Shown: positions 33,711 through 44,671, counted from the stretch's first letter. The stretch is 64,000 nucleotides of DNA from Lysobacterales bacterium (GCA_014238945.1 JABAAB010000116.1:34403-98402), one strand, 5' to 3'. The notes: generated by a model not told the origin, from the sequence alone. Numbers and translations: made by a program.

Positions 33711-36700
33711 CTATTCCAGGTCAAGCACGCAAAACCGATCAAGCAGGGGGTAATACAGTGCGGTTTCTATCGGGAGGGTCTCTGTAATGGCCACAGCCTT
33801 TTTGTAACGTTGCATCTGGCCGCGATAGCGCTTTGATTCGTTTTCCAGAAATCCATCAATATCACCACCACTGTGGCTTGAGGTTTTGTAATCGATGATC
33901 CAGCGGACGTCTTTATCAACAAAGCTGCGATCAAGTACCAGGTTCCTGGCTCTGTCATCGAGCACCGCGGTTATGGCGAGTTCACAACGGGCATCTTCAT
34001 GGTTGTGAAGAATCCACCTGCCGCGTTCCGAAGCCAGGCAATTGCTGACCGCCTGTTGCACACGCTCCAGAATTTCCGCGGCCCCCTGTCTTCCAACACC
34101 ATCTTTGAGCAATTGCTGGTAGCACCAGTTCTTGCAGCTGTCGATACCACCGTACGCGTTCCAGGACTCGATCCCCTGCTCTGCTATCAACTGCAGCAAC
34201 CGGTGAACCAGGTTTCCTGTCAGACGGGCTTCCTCACCGGCCCAGCTGAATTCAATATAATCCCGTGCTTCCGATAATACCGGTTGGGATTGGACTACAG
34301 ATTCCGGAGGTGCCGGGATGACCCAGTCAGGAGCCAGCTTGCGGTGGAATTCCGGTGGATTGTCCATACCAGATTCATGCTGATCAATGGATAGATCCAG
34401 CACCCGCAGTTCTTCGGCCGCCTGCCTGATCAGTGGTGCCTGCCGGTCTTTTACCGCGGGCCACAACCCGCCCAACAAGCTGTTCCTGTTTGCCTCTATC
34501 TCATCTTTTGCGTTTGGTCTGATGGCTGCGAACAGGTGCAGACTATGAATCGCGCGGGTAGCAGCCACATACAGTAATCGTCCGTCCTCCAAACGCTGCC
34601 GTTGCTTCTCAATGGCGGAGATGAACTGGATCAGGTCACCCGAATTTTTCTGTTTCTCCTTTTCGGCGGTGCTGCGCATCGGTGACAGTACCATTTGATT
34701 CTCACCCGGTAACTCAAACCAGTGCAGCAGCTTGTTCCTGCCCCCGGCAGGGGCCCGGTTGAGCCCCGGTAAAATAACCGTGTCGAATTCCAAGCCCTTG
34801 GCGGCATAAATGGTCAGTACCTGTAACCGGGCACTGGCACTGGCGTCCGGCTCGGCAAACAGTTTCTCCATGCGCGTGTCCAGTGTATCGCGGTCAATGT
34901 GCAACCCGTCTGCCTCCAGGGCGCCGAGCAGGTCAAAGAAGGTCGCGGCATCTTCCAGTTCACTTTTGTTTTCAAGGCAGGCAGGACCGCCCAACTCAAG
35001 CCAGGCACACTCAACCTGGGTGCGAATGGGCTGGCAGCCGCTGGCAGCCACGGCCTTCAATAGTACCGGCCCGATACGTTGCATGCGTTGCCGGGCCTCC
35101 ATACTCAATGAGTTTTGCACACCACCCGGATCGTCACCGAAGTCCCCGGCAATGGCCTCGAGGATAATTCCACTGGGGCTGTATTCAACCAGGGTTTCCA
35201 GGTCGGGGAGTGCAATTCCAACAAAGGGCGCACGCAGAAGTGACAACCAGGCAAGACGGTCGGCAGGCTGTATCAACGCAAGGGTCAAAGAAACCAGGTC
35301 CCGGATCAACATGGTTTCGCCCAATGGGAAAAAGTTGATCGCCTGGTAACGGAATTCTGGCTGGTCCTGCTTCAATTTATCAAGATGTTTCAATATCGCA
35401 CTGGCGTGGTTGCGTGAGCGTACCAGGATGGCCACACTTTCATCCGGTTCGCACTGTCTGATGACCTCGATCACCCGGCGTGCCTCTTCCGGGTCGTCAC
35501 GATCCGGAAGAATGTCCGTGGTAATTCTTCCATGACCCCTGACACCGGGGCGCGTTGTGGAACCGCTATAGGTCACAGCACCCATTACAGGGTTATCCTT
35601 TGCTGGCATGACCACCGGGAAAATTCGGTTTACCCACTCCACGATCGGTCGTGTGGAACGAAAATTAACACTCAATTGCAGTGGCTGCAGTCTGATGTGC
35701 CTGAACAGCCTGCCCCGCCATGCATCAATAAACAAACTGACCTCCGCTTTTCGAAAGCGGTAGATTGACTGCATCGGGTCACCCACCAGGAACAGGCTGC
35801 GTCCATCACCGTCACTCCACCCGCCAGTCAGTTTCTCCAGCAATCTAATCTGGCTGTGTGAGGTGTCCTGGAATTCATCGACCAGTAAGTGCTGTATACG
35901 ATAGTCCATACGCAAGGCCAGATCGCTGGGTGCATCTTCGTGTCCCAGCGCTTCGATGGCACGCTGGGCTATCTCGCCAAAATCGACCTCACCGGTTTCA
36001 GCCATAACCAGTTTCCATTCCGTGGTGGCACGCAACATCAAACGCATCAGGGACTCAAGAGATTCCCAGGCCTCATCTTCATAATCCGGGTCAGGCAGGG
36101 CACGAACCATGTTGAGGGACTCTCGTAAAGGGTCGTTGCCCCTGTGTTCATCCAGCAAGTCTTTGAATTCATCCTTCCATGTCTTGAGACGAACCTTGTC
36201 AGCACCACTGGCCTTTGACGGGGGTGGAAAGCCCATGCTGGCACCGGCCCCGGCACGCCATTTCTTACCATCCTTCGTCAGCAGGTTGTCGATCATGGTT
36301 GACCAATGGGCGAGGGAACCGGCAGTCGATGGAAGGTCGAGGAAATCACAATCCCGGCCCCCACACGAGTCCAGAAGTGCCTTTAATCCGGTTGCGTTAA
36401 CGGGTTCATTTGAAAGGGCATAATCAAAAAATCTCGGCAGTTCCCGTAACAGGCTCTCAGGGAGATTGTCCCTTGCCTCCTTGAGTTGCACCTCTATCAG
36501 CAGACGCAAAGATTGCTCCAGTCCCGGCCTGTCGAAGCCGTTGGCGCTGCGTGCGGCAAGCAGGTGAGGGAGCCATTGATCACGACTGGCCAGCATGCTG
36601 GTTAATAAATCCACGAGACGGTCGTACTGGTTATCATAACGGTCCAATACCCGGATGATATCGACCCGCAACTCGTCGTCGGGGCTCTCAACAATGGACA

Positions 36701-37178
36701 TGGTACGGGTGGCTGCCTTGCGATACAGGAGATCGGCTTCAACGGTGATTTGCTGCCCTCCACCCAGGCCGGAAAGCACCGGTAGTTGTCGGGCGAGTTC
36801 GCCGCACAGGCTGTCGATGGTACGAATTCTCAGACGACCGGGTTGCTCGAGCAGGTTCCATCCCCGCTGGGCGTCATTTTCCAGCACCTCCAGCGCCAAG
36901 CCACGGCTTACCTGTTCATGATCCTGCAGATTCTGGGTATCATCATGACCAACCGCGTCCCTCAGACGCTGGAACAAACGGTGGTTCATTTCTGCCGCAG
37001 CTTTGCGGGTAAAGGTGATGGCAATCACCTCCTCCGGGTTGGCAACCCGTGCCAACAGTGCCAGCATTCGCTGTGTCAGCAGTTCCGTCTTGCCGGACCC
37101 GGCAGGCGCCTGGACGATACAGGAGTGTTCAGGGTCACGGCCTTTTTGTCTTTTCTGCCAGTCAGCCGGGTGCTTCAT
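33711..37178 (-). CDS. AddA/UvrD-like helicase-nuclease
   Basis: 1155 residues, the size of AddA-type proteins. Superfamily 1 helicase motifs: Walker A IVQAPAGSGKTELLTQRM (about 21-38), motif Ia ITFTRKAAAEMNHRL, Walker B HLLVDEFQDTSHSQ, motif III GDPMQSIYRFRKAEVS, motif V QVLTIYAAKGLEFDTVI, and motif VI LLYVAATRA. At the C-terminus VRWIIDYKTSSHSG supplies a RecB-family nuclease motif. The gene overlaps the upstream AddB-like gene (ATGA). Together they should process double-strand breaks for recombination, as AddAB or RecBCD do. No recC or recD is visible in the window. Confidence 0.88.
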   Translation of the reverse strand: MKHPADWQKRQKGRDPEHSCIVQAPAGSGKTELLTQRMLALLARVANPEEVIAITFTRKAAAEMNHRLFQRLRDAVGHDDTQNLQDHEQVSRGLALEVLENDAQRGWNLLEQPGRLRIRTIDSLCGELARQLPVLSGLGGGQQITVEADLLYRKAATRTMSIVESPDDELRVDIIRVLDRYDNQYDRLVDLLTSMLASRDQWLPHLLAARSANGFDRPGLEQSLRLLIEVQLKEARDNLPESLLRELPRFFDYALSNEPVNATGLKALLDSCGGRDCDFLDLPSTAGSLAHWSTMIDNLLTKDGKKWRAGAGASMGFPPPSKASGADKVRLKTWKDEFKDLLDEHRGNDPLRESLNMVRALPDPDYEDEAWESLESLMRLMLRATTEWKLVMAETGEVDFGEIAQRAIEALGHEDAPSDLALRMDYRIQHLLVDEFQDTSHSQIRLLEKLTGGWSDGDGRSLFLVGDPMQSIYRFRKAEVSLFIDAWRGRLFRHIRLQPLQLSVNFRSTRPIVEWVNRIFPVVMPAKDNPVMGAVTYSGSTTRPGVRGHGRITTDILPDRDDPEEARRVIEVIRQCEPDESVAILVRSRNHASAILKHLDKLKQDQPEFRYQAINFFPLGETMLIRDLVSLTLALIQPADRLAWLSLLRAPFVGIALPDLETLVEYSPSGIILEAIAGDFGDDPGGVQNSLSMEARQRMQRIGPVLLKAVAASGCQPIRTQVECAWLELGGPACLENKSELEDAATFFDLLGALEADGLHIDRDTLDTRMEKLFAEPDASASARLQVLTIYAAKGLEFDTVILPGLNRAPAGGRNKLLHWFELPGENQMVLSPMRSTAEKEKQKNSGDLIQFISAIEKQRQRLEDGRLLYVAATRAIHSLHLFAAIRPNAKDEIEANRNSLLGGLWPAVKDRQAPLIRQAAEELRVLDLSIDQHESGMDNPPEFHRKLAPDWVIPAPPESVVQSQPVLSEARDYIEFSWAGEEARLTGNLVHRLLQLIAEQGIESWNAYGGIDSCKNWCYQQLLKDGVGRQGAAEILERVQQAVSNCLASERGRWILHNHEDARCELAITAVLDDRARNLVLDRSFVDKDVRWIIDYKTSSHSGGDIDGFLENESKRYRGQMQRYKKAVAITETLPIETALYYPLLDRFCVLDLE

Positions 37179-39985
37179 TTGCCCTGCTCACTGCCATACT
37201 TTTGACCCTGCTCAAGTTCACCAAAGCGACACAGTGACTGAAGATCACAGTAGGTGTTGTCACAGGTCTTGCGACCGTCCCGGGGGTCGATTGAGGCCTT
37301 GCCCGCGAGGAAATCCGACATCAGACGATGCAGGATCTGACGCCAGTTGTCGATGGTCTCCGGCATATTTTTTCCGGCATCTTCCAGGTACTGGTTCAGC
37401 CGGGTGATCTTGGGCGGTAGTCCCGGTAGAACGCCGGTGTTTCTGACCACGCCCTTGTATGCGCAACCGTCATCACGGATCACCGCAAACACCACGGCCA
37501 CCGGGGTCTTCTCAGCAGTGATGGCATAAAGGGGTAGCTGAGGATCCGCCGGTCTGTCACCAAACCAGTTCTTTGGTTCCACCTTGCCGGATTTGTAGTC
37601 CATGATGATCTCTTCTCCGGTAGATAATTTGTCAACCCGGTCAATAATCAGCCGGACATTTCGGCCTCCGATGTCCGGCTGGATTTCTTTCTCGAAAGCA
37701 ACGACCTCAAAATCATCGCGTTCAAGTTCCAGGCGCAAATAGGCCAGAACAAGACGATACAGACGGTCTGCCTCGACCCCCTGGAAAGCCGGGCGTTGCT
37801 GCAGTCCGCGTTCTCCTTGGACCACCTCTTCAACACACCGGCGTACCCGCTCACTAAGGATATCCACGCTCAAATGCTCAAGGGCAAGCCGGGATCGGGT
37901 CTGCTTCCAGAACAATTCCAGCACCCCGTGCAAAAGGCTGCCATGTAACATCGGGCTGATCCCGTCGACTGGCGATTCCAGACCGTCAGCGGCCAGCCGG
38001 TTGCTGGCAAAAGCACGAAACGGGCACAGTGCCTGGTGTTTCAATATGGAACTGCCACCCCTGGCCTCGCGATCACCAAGTTCGGCGGGCATCAACAGCG
38101 GGTATAAACGGGGCTTACCGGCTGCAGCGATCCTGGTTTGCCAGTTATCCCCCTGCCATCCTGGTACCTGCTCGGTGACCACTATTTCCTCAAGATCCAG
38201 CAAGGGGCTGGGAAACACCGATTCACCCTCAAGTTGCCCCGGGTAACTGAAAACACAGTCAGGGGCAGTCTCCAGCAGACGCCTGGTGACAATTCGGGCT
38301 ATCTCCAATTCCCTTCCAGGGCTGGAATGTGGCATGTCTGCCAGTACCTGTAAGCGGCCCGGGATGAACGGATTCGGCCTTGCATTGCCCGGCCAGTTGT
38401 CAATGTGCAGACCCATCACCCACAGATGGTCAAAACGCAAACCGCTGGCCTCATACACACCCAGCACCTGGATAGCGGCAGCTGATGTATGTGGTTGAAA
38501 TATTCGTTCCCGACAGATGAGTTGCAATTGGTAAATGGCATCCTTGCGACTGATTTTCGTTCGGGTGACATCCAGGGACGCCAGGTCTCGCAACGCATCA
38601 CGCCAGGCTTGCAACGTTTGCCAGTTCGAATCGTGATCTTCAACCATGCTGGCCAGGCCGTCTTCGCTTTCACCAGCAAGAGGCCAGCCAAGACTGGCCA
38701 ACAACCGGTCGATTCTCTCCGCCCAGGCCGAGGGCGGCGCGTATCCCTGAAAATCACTGCTGAAATTTTCCAGTTGTTTCAATATTCCCGACAACTCCGG
38801 ACTGTTCCAGGCTCGAGGCTTGTGCTCGCTTGGTGCCAGGGGCTGATTTTGACGATCATGCTGTTTGATCTCGGCAGCACGATATTGCAACTCGCTGAGC
38901 TTTAACTGGCGAGGGTAGTTTGCACGCAGGCATTTTTCCAAAAGTGCACGCGGATTGCGCTCTGAAACCCCGCCCCGGATCCAGGGTGATCGCAGCACAC
39001 GCCCTACGTCCTGGATGTCGATGCGATATCTGAACAGCTTCAGCAGATCAAAAGCTGACTCGATCATGGGCAATCGCGACAAGGGCATCCCCATGGAAAT
39101 ATTCCAGGGGTTTTCTGACTGTCCTGCATGCTTTGTAGGTGACAGGATGTCGGTCAATTGACGTTCAACCACCTCCCGTCTTGATTGCAGATCCGGAACA
39201 ACCACAGCAATGCTGCAACCCGGGTCTTTTTCAGACCAGTAGCGTACCCATCGAGCCATTTTTTGAAGTTCATGTTTGGGGTCCCGGCTTTGCCACAGGT
39301 ACGCCTTGTCCTGCCGTGACTTGATGTTCAACCTGCAAATCCCGGTGCCACTTTCGGCCAGTGCCATGAGCAAGTCGGCCTGACCGGGGCTGAATTGGTC
39401 AAAGCCCAACAGGTCAATACAGGCTGTGAACAGGTCCGGTGAGGAGCGAACCGCCTCAACCAGCAACACGCCACGGTCTTCCGGTGTTATCCAGTTATCC
39501 CTTTGGCAGCGCCGGGCGAAAGCACTTTTCCACTGCAGGAATGCTGCATGATTTTCGTTTTTGTCACCGGACCATGCGGGGTCGGAGATATCCACTTTCC
39601 ACTCAGTAATTGCCTTGAGTGTATCGTTTAACTGGCCGGCCAGTGACTCAGGATGTAACAGGTAACCAGACAGGGCGTCTCGACGCAATACGTCTTCCCA
39701 CAAGCTGATCAATTGCCGGTGACCCGGCACCGCGGCGTCGGTTCCAGGCAGGCCGAATAAGCCGGCTGTCTCCCAAAGACTCTCCAGCCAGCTGTTCCAG
39801 GAGAAAATCGACGGCCGAGGCCAGAGTTCATCACCCCGATTGACACGCCACTGGCCGTATTGACCTGCGATGACGCGGGATAGCCGACTGTTGCCGGTAA
39901 CCAGCACATGACCGTTTTCGAGACGCTCATATACCTGAGGGTAATCAAGCGTCACGCTGGTCTGCTCGGTGCGGGAATGAGTCAT
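37175..39985 (-). CDS. AddB-like nuclease subunit (probable DNA repair protein family)
   Basis: 936 residues. The RecB-type nuclease site is IIMDYKSGKVEPKNW near residue 790. Four cysteines suitable for an AddB-type iron-sulfur cluster are present: one in KHQALCPFRAFA (about 655) and three at the end in TCDNTYCDLQSLC. There is no intact Walker A, as in AddB. Length and features match the ~900-residue 'probable DNA repair protein' relatives of AddB found in gammaproteobacteria. It is the first gene of the two-gene operon and starts 100-130 bases from a divergent secreted-protein gene. Confidence 0.85.
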   Translation of the reverse strand: MTHSRTEQTSVTLDYPQVYERLENGHVLVTGNSRLSRVIAGQYGQWRVNRGDELWPRPSIFSWNSWLESLWETAGLFGLPGTDAAVPGHRQLISLWEDVLRRDALSGYLLHPESLAGQLNDTLKAITEWKVDISDPAWSGDKNENHAAFLQWKSAFARRCQRDNWITPEDRGVLLVEAVRSSPDLFTACIDLLGFDQFSPGQADLLMALAESGTGICRLNIKSRQDKAYLWQSRDPKHELQKMARWVRYWSEKDPGCSIAVVVPDLQSRREVVERQLTDILSPTKHAGQSENPWNISMGMPLSRLPMIESAFDLLKLFRYRIDIQDVGRVLRSPWIRGGVSERNPRALLEKCLRANYPRQLKLSELQYRAAEIKQHDRQNQPLAPSEHKPRAWNSPELSGILKQLENFSSDFQGYAPPSAWAERIDRLLASLGWPLAGESEDGLASMVEDHDSNWQTLQAWRDALRDLASLDVTRTKISRKDAIYQLQLICRERIFQPHTSAAAIQVLGVYEASGLRFDHLWVMGLHIDNWPGNARPNPFIPGRLQVLADMPHSSPGRELEIARIVTRRLLETAPDCVFSYPGQLEGESVFPSPLLDLEEIVVTEQVPGWQGDNWQTRIAAAGKPRLYPLLMPAELGDREARGGSSILKHQALCPFRAFASNRLAADGLESPVDGISPMLHGSLLHGVLELFWKQTRSRLALEHLSVDILSERVRRCVEEVVQGERGLQQRPAFQGVEADRLYRLVLAYLRLELERDDFEVVAFEKEIQPDIGGRNVRLIIDRVDKLSTGEEIIMDYKSGKVEPKNWFGDRPADPQLPLYAITAEKTPVAVVFAVIRDDGCAYKGVVRNTGVLPGLPPKITRLNQYLEDAGKNMPETIDNWRQILHRLMSDFLAGKASIDPRDGRKTCDNTYCDLQSLCRFGELEQGQKYGSEQGK

Positions 39986-40113
39986 GTGGGCATCATACGG
40001 GTTGGTTTCTCATAAGTTGAGATTACCTACAGGTTTATCGGTCATTACCGTCTTACTTCCTGATCGCTACCGGTGCATATTTGCATGGTAACGATAACTG
40101 AGTGCAGAAACCC

Positions 40114-40557
40114 ATGAATATGAGACAGCGGACAATTATGCTAATGCTCGTGATGCTTTTGACCCCGCTGTGTCTCGCCCGCGAGCCGGTACGGGCTCAA
40201 TCCGGGCTCGTCTCAGACCTGGGCGGCGGGTTCCTGATCAGAGACACGGCCGTTCGTTACGGCAAATCATATCGTATTAGCGGGGAACTGGATCGACCGC
40301 TCTTTGTCGTTGCGGAGTTTGAAAACCCGCCGGACATCCACCACAAACTGATGACTGAACTGACTTATGACAATGAAGGTATCCTGTCTGTACAGTCTCC
40401 GTCGTTTACATCCGCGCAACTCAACAAGTCTTACCGGCTTAAATTAAAGATCTACAGTGATGCGGATCATACAAGACTGGTGGCCGTGCATCACTCAACA
40501 CTTACCTTCAGGCTGAACCCGGCATTGGCGAACAAATTGGGTATCGATCTGTTGTAA
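40114..40557 (+). CDS. Secreted hypothetical protein
   Basis: 147 residues from the ATG at 40114 (a GTG four codons earlier is possible). The signal peptide (RTIMLMLVMLLTPLCLARE) ends near residue 24. The mature domain is beta-rich and lacks cysteines (YRISGELDRPLFVVAEFENP, KLKIYSDADHTRLVAVHHS). No family is recognised. It is divergent from the AddB-like gene. Confidence 0.65.
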   Translation: MNMRQRTIMLMLVMLLTPLCLAREPVRAQSGLVSDLGGGFLIRDTAVRYGKSYRISGELDRPLFVVAEFENPPDIHHKLMTELTYDNEGILSVQSPSFTSAQLNKSYRLKLKIYSDADHTRLVAVHHSTLTFRLNPALANKLGIDLL

Positions 40558-40697
40558 TCCAACGATATTTCAATAACGGAACCTGCGGGTCATCTGTGAA
40601 GTGGCAGCCGCCCTGAAGGTTGGCATCCAGTTGGCGCAGGAATCAGTTTACTGAGCAGGATTTCACCCCGGTTTTGGCTAAGAACCAAATTTAGGCT

Positions 40698-41879
40698 ATG
40701 GTGGTCTACGATACTATTGGTAATCACCGGACCGAGCAGTTGTTACGAGGTTTCGTCATAATTCGTCACGTTTTAACCAGGGCTGTGACCCTGGCGGCAG
40801 TTTTGCTGACCATGGCCGCTTGCGCCACCCGTCAGGATATCCAGGTCACCCCACCACCTTTGATACACTCAACCTCCGTAGAGCAGGTAGACGATGTGGA
40901 TGTACTGGCGGTATCACCCGCCATGGAAGCCTTTCTTGACCGCTATGTGCGCCCCTACCCTAATCAGCAGACAAGACTGAACCTGTTGGCGCTGGCAGTG
41001 GCCAGTACCGGTGTACTGGGTTTCGACTATGACGACACCCGCACACTTTCCGCAGAGGATGCGTTCAGTACCCGTTCCGGTAATTGCATCGGTTTCGCCA
41101 ACATGATGGTCGCACTGGCACGGGCATCAGGCCTCGATGCCAGCTACCAGGAGATATTAAGACGGCCGGAGTGGACCAGCCGTGCAGACACCGTTTTGCT
41201 CGTCAAGCACGTCAATGTGGTGCTGACCGGCCCACGGAAACGGTATGTCATTGATCTGAGCGGTGAAAAAATCAGGGCGGATGCCGACCGGCGTATCATC
41301 AGTGATGAGGAAGCCAGGGCACTGTATTTTAACAATCTCGGTGCCGAGGCGCTTCTCGATAACGAGTTACCACTGGCTCATGCCTACCTGGTCAAAGCCA
41401 TTGATAGCGCACCGGATATGGCTGATCCATGGATTAATCTCGGTGTGGTCTATGGACGAAACGAACAGATGGAAGCGGCAAAACTGTCCTTTCAAACGGC
41501 CCTGCAGATTAATTCGCGCGCGTACGCCGCCATGGCCAATCTGTACGAGGTCTACATGGAAATGGAAGACTTTAACGCCGCCCAGATACTGGCACCCAAA
41601 GTGGAGAGATACCGGAAAAACAACCCCTATTACCTGATGCAGTTGAGTATCGAAGCGCTGGAGGAATCCAGGTTTGAAGAATCCATCAGCTTGCTGGAAC
41701 GCGCCATCAAGATGAAGGACGACGACCATCTGCTGTACTTCAAATTGGCCAAAAGCCTGTATCTTTCAGGCAGAATTTCAGCTGCCGAAACCAGTATGGA
41801 CCAGGCACGGGAGCTGGCCCCCCTGGACAGGCTGTCGCATTACGCTCTACCACTGCACGAATTGGTGGAGGAAAAGTGA
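40698..41879 (+). CDS. TPR lipoprotein with transglutaminase-like domain
   Basis: 393 residues. A lipobox LTMAACA puts the lipidated Cys at 42, after a longer than usual leader, so the true start may be downstream of 40698. A transglutaminase-like core follows: STRSGNCIGFANMMVALAR (catalytic Cys), VKHVNVVL (His) and RYVIDLSGE (Asp). TPR repeats fill residues 215-385 (NLGAEALLDNELPLAHAYL, WINLGVVYGRNEQMEAAKL). The stop overlaps the ydbH GTG start (GTGA), so it is translated with the ydbH-ynbE-ydbL genes. A role in envelope assembly with YdbH is inferred. Such lipoproteins may also have peptidoglycan or protein crosslinking activity. Confidence 0.8.
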   Translation: MVVYDTIGNHRTEQLLRGFVIIRHVLTRAVTLAAVLLTMAACATRQDIQVTPPPLIHSTSVEQVDDVDVLAVSPAMEAFLDRYVRPYPNQQTRLNLLALAVASTGVLGFDYDDTRTLSAEDAFSTRSGNCIGFANMMVALARASGLDASYQEILRRPEWTSRADTVLLVKHVNVVLTGPRKRYVIDLSGEKIRADADRRIISDEEARALYFNNLGAEALLDNELPLAHAYLVKAIDSAPDMADPWINLGVVYGRNEQMEAAKLSFQTALQINSRAYAAMANLYEVYMEMEDFNAAQILAPKVERYRKNNPYYLMQLSIEALEESRFEESISLLERAIKMKDDDHLLYFKLAKSLYLSGRISAAETSMDQARELAPLDRLSHYALPLHELVEEK

Positions 41880-44578
41880 AATGGTTTCTGAAGCTGATTA
41901 TTGTCCTGGTCATCGTACTGGCGACTCTTTTCGCTACCACGCCACTGTGGTTCCCCAATCTTGTTGAAAACCGCTTGCCGGATGGATGGCTGCTGGAGGA
42001 AATTGACTTTGACTACCCGGGCGCGTCCGGTGTGGATGTCAACACGTTACGACTTAAGGTCTATCAAAACCACATCCCCGTCACACTGACCGCACGTGGT
42101 ATCCATCTCGGCTTTCGGCAGCTTGATACCCGGATCAGTTCTCTCACGGCGGATGTTCACTTGGCTGAATCCAGTGGAGACTCCGGGGCAATAACGCTGG
42201 ATGACTTTTCGCTACCGGTTATTGAACCGCCCCGATTCCTGTCTCTCCCCCGGTTTACAATCGGGCAGCTAAGTTTGAATCTGCATTTCGGAGCAGACCG
42301 GGTGATTCGGTCGACATTCAGTGAACTGACCGTTGAGCCCAATGCAGATGGTGGACTGCACCTGGCTGCAATGGTGGGTCTGGACCTGGGCTCCGATCTT
42401 CATGGACGAATGGTGATCGACACACAGCATGACGGCTTCAGTGCAAGTTTCCGGGTTCCTGACAATGACCCGATACTGAATTTTCTGAATGTTCATATTG
42501 AACAGACCGGCTATCCTTCCCACACGAAGACACGAATATTGGCTGATCTCGACACGTCAGTCATTGAACCACGCTGGTTCGAGTCTTTTTTATCCCCCAA
42601 TACGGCGGGGGTTCCGGACCATCTCACCGGCAGGCTGCAACTTCAGGCAGCATTTTCGGGAAAGACAAGCCAGCATATTGATCAGGTCAGGCTCGCCAGT
42701 GACTCCCTAACACTGGAATCCGAAAACTTCAGACTGGAGATTTCGGCCGGGTTGCTGGCCGTTCAAGAGGACGGAAAAGTTGATGTTTCTCTTTCCGACC
42801 CTGCACATATTCTGTACCAGTCCCAGCCTATCGAAGGCTCATCCCTGATCTCACTACCGGGGATTAAATACACCGGAGAAGTAGAGCAAAACCTGAACCT
42901 GCGCATGACCGACCTCCAACTCTCCCACAGCGTACCCCCGGACCCGGACAGTACCTCGGTTCGTGCTCAGATCGATCTTTCCTGGCAGGAGGCAACTGCG
43001 TTTAGCTACACCACGATGGATCTGGAAGTGGCGGCCGAGAGCATGTCCCTGTCAACCAGCGGAACGGTGAGTATTGAACAACAGGTCATCGCCTTTGAAC
43101 AGACTGGAGACCTGAGCCTGGAACTCGACAACCTGAAAGTGAAATTGGCCGCAGACCCACTCCAACTGGGACTGGAATCAGGGCATTTTGCAATGCTGGG
43201 ACGTCTGCAAACTGAATTTTCACTTTCAGACCCTGAGAAGTCTGTTCAGTACCTCTACAAGGGGCCGGTTAAATTTCACACACCAATGATCAGATTGACA
43301 ACTGATGACAGTAATCCGCCAACCGTGCTGGAGGCTGATGAGTGGTTCATGGATGCTGAAATCAGGGCACAAAATGGTGAACTGGTCAGCACCGGATCCG
43401 GATCAGCCCTGCAAACCCGGCTATCCCCCCAAAACGCAAGCGCTGAAAAACTGGAAATGCAGTGGCAACAACTGGATCTGTTCGCTATGACCGGGGTACT
43501 CGGAACCAGGGCAGAGGGCTTTGGCGTTACTCTCGACGGGGAAAACTGGTCGGGTTTTGACCTGGGTGCCACTTATACCCTGTCCCCAAACTCCGTTGTT
43601 GAAGGATCGGCCACGATCGATTTTGAAAATGGCCCTTCATTGCCGTTGAACTTCAAGGGAAACCTTGCACAAGAACAATGGGACATCACTTTGCCACCCA
43701 ATATCTTCCCCTTGGCTCAACTGCCGGTATTGCTACAAGCGGGCCATGTTGAAGTGCCCGAAATGATTGAATGGAACAGTGGAAGTGTCGAAATTAGTGG
43801 CCGCATTGAAATTGACGATGAAATGCGGGCCGCCATCATGATTGAAGGTCATGAAATGGCGTTGGCGATGCAACAAAGCAAAGCCAGCGGGGGCAACATC
43901 GGGCTTGATGCCCTTTATGCCGGTCACCTGGAAGCGAACGGACCGGTGTCCGTTGAAAAAATCGCGTTGGCCGGTGGTCTGGAGGTGCTGCAACTCAGTA
44001 CAGATCTTGATCTTGATCTTGAGGGCCGGGAAATCATCGGTCTCAACAATATACAAGCAAAACTGCTGGGTGGACAACTGAACCTGGCCAGTTTGCGATT
44101 GGTGCAAGACCGCATCGAAGACACCGTCGTTGACCTGACCGGTATAGACTTGAGTCGCTTACTGGCCTACGTTGACATCGATGGGCTGGATGGTAGCGGA
44201 ACGCTGGATATCTCCCTGCCGCTGGGCAGCGATGCGGAAGGTGTTTATGTCAAGCAGGGGACCTTTGGGTCGACCATTCCCGGTCACCTGGTATACATCA
44301 ACAGCAATGTTGCTGGTGATACGCCAATGACCACCAATATCGGTTTGCAGGCGCTGGAGAACTTTCAGTACCAGGAGCTCTCAGGCACGGTGGACTACCG
44401 CTCCGATGGAAGTTACGAAATTGTCGTGCGTCTCGAAGGCAGCAACCCGAATTTGTACGAGGGGTACCCCATCGTCTTCACACTAAATATTGATGGTTCG
44501 CTGCCGGAGCTATTCGAAGCCTTGTTTGTCAGCGGTGATTTCGAGGAAGCCATCCTGGAGCAGATCAGGAGCAGGTAA
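41876..44578 (+). CDS. ydbH: YdbH-like AsmA-family intermembrane lipid-transport protein
   Basis: 900 residues starting at GTG 41876: one N-terminal helix (LKLIIVLVIVLATLFATTPLWF) followed by a long beta-rich periplasmic part, as in YdbH (about 880 in E. coli). The C-terminal DctA-YdbH region is seen in AGGLEVLQLSTDLDLDLEGR, LDGSGTLDISLPLGSDAEGV and YRSDGSYEIVVRLEGSNPN. YdbH is one of three AsmA-like proteins that carry phospholipid between the membranes in E. coli. Its partners YnbE and YdbL follow in order, which strongly supports the assignment. The preceding TPR lipoprotein is not part of the E. coli operon as I know it. Confidence 0.85.
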   Translation: MKWFLKLIIVLVIVLATLFATTPLWFPNLVENRLPDGWLLEEIDFDYPGASGVDVNTLRLKVYQNHIPVTLTARGIHLGFRQLDTRISSLTADVHLAESSGDSGAITLDDFSLPVIEPPRFLSLPRFTIGQLSLNLHFGADRVIRSTFSELTVEPNADGGLHLAAMVGLDLGSDLHGRMVIDTQHDGFSASFRVPDNDPILNFLNVHIEQTGYPSHTKTRILADLDTSVIEPRWFESFLSPNTAGVPDHLTGRLQLQAAFSGKTSQHIDQVRLASDSLTLESENFRLEISAGLLAVQEDGKVDVSLSDPAHILYQSQPIEGSSLISLPGIKYTGEVEQNLNLRMTDLQLSHSVPPDPDSTSVRAQIDLSWQEATAFSYTTMDLEVAAESMSLSTSGTVSIEQQVIAFEQTGDLSLELDNLKVKLAADPLQLGLESGHFAMLGRLQTEFSLSDPEKSVQYLYKGPVKFHTPMIRLTTDDSNPPTVLEADEWFMDAEIRAQNGELVSTGSGSALQTRLSPQNASAEKLEMQWQQLDLFAMTGVLGTRAEGFGVTLDGENWSGFDLGATYTLSPNSVVEGSATIDFENGPSLPLNFKGNLAQEQWDITLPPNIFPLAQLPVLLQAGHVEVPEMIEWNSGSVEISGRIEIDDEMRAAIMIEGHEMALAMQQSKASGGNIGLDALYAGHLEANGPVSVEKIALAGGLEVLQLSTDLDLDLEGREIIGLNNIQAKLLGGQLNLASLRLVQDRIEDTVVDLTGIDLSRLLAYVDIDGLDGSGTLDISLPLGSDAEGVYVKQGTFGSTIPGHLVYINSNVAGDTPMTTNIGLQALENFQYQELSGTVDYRSDGSYEIVVRLEGSNPNLYEGYPIVFTLNIDGSLPELFEALFVSGDFEEAILEQIRSR

Positions 44579-44671
44579 TTAACAGGTCAGCTAAAGATTT
44601 TGAACGGGTTCAGGCAAAATTCAGCTCAAGCTGTTAGGGTAGGCGTTCAGGAAATAATCCGGTGTGATGCA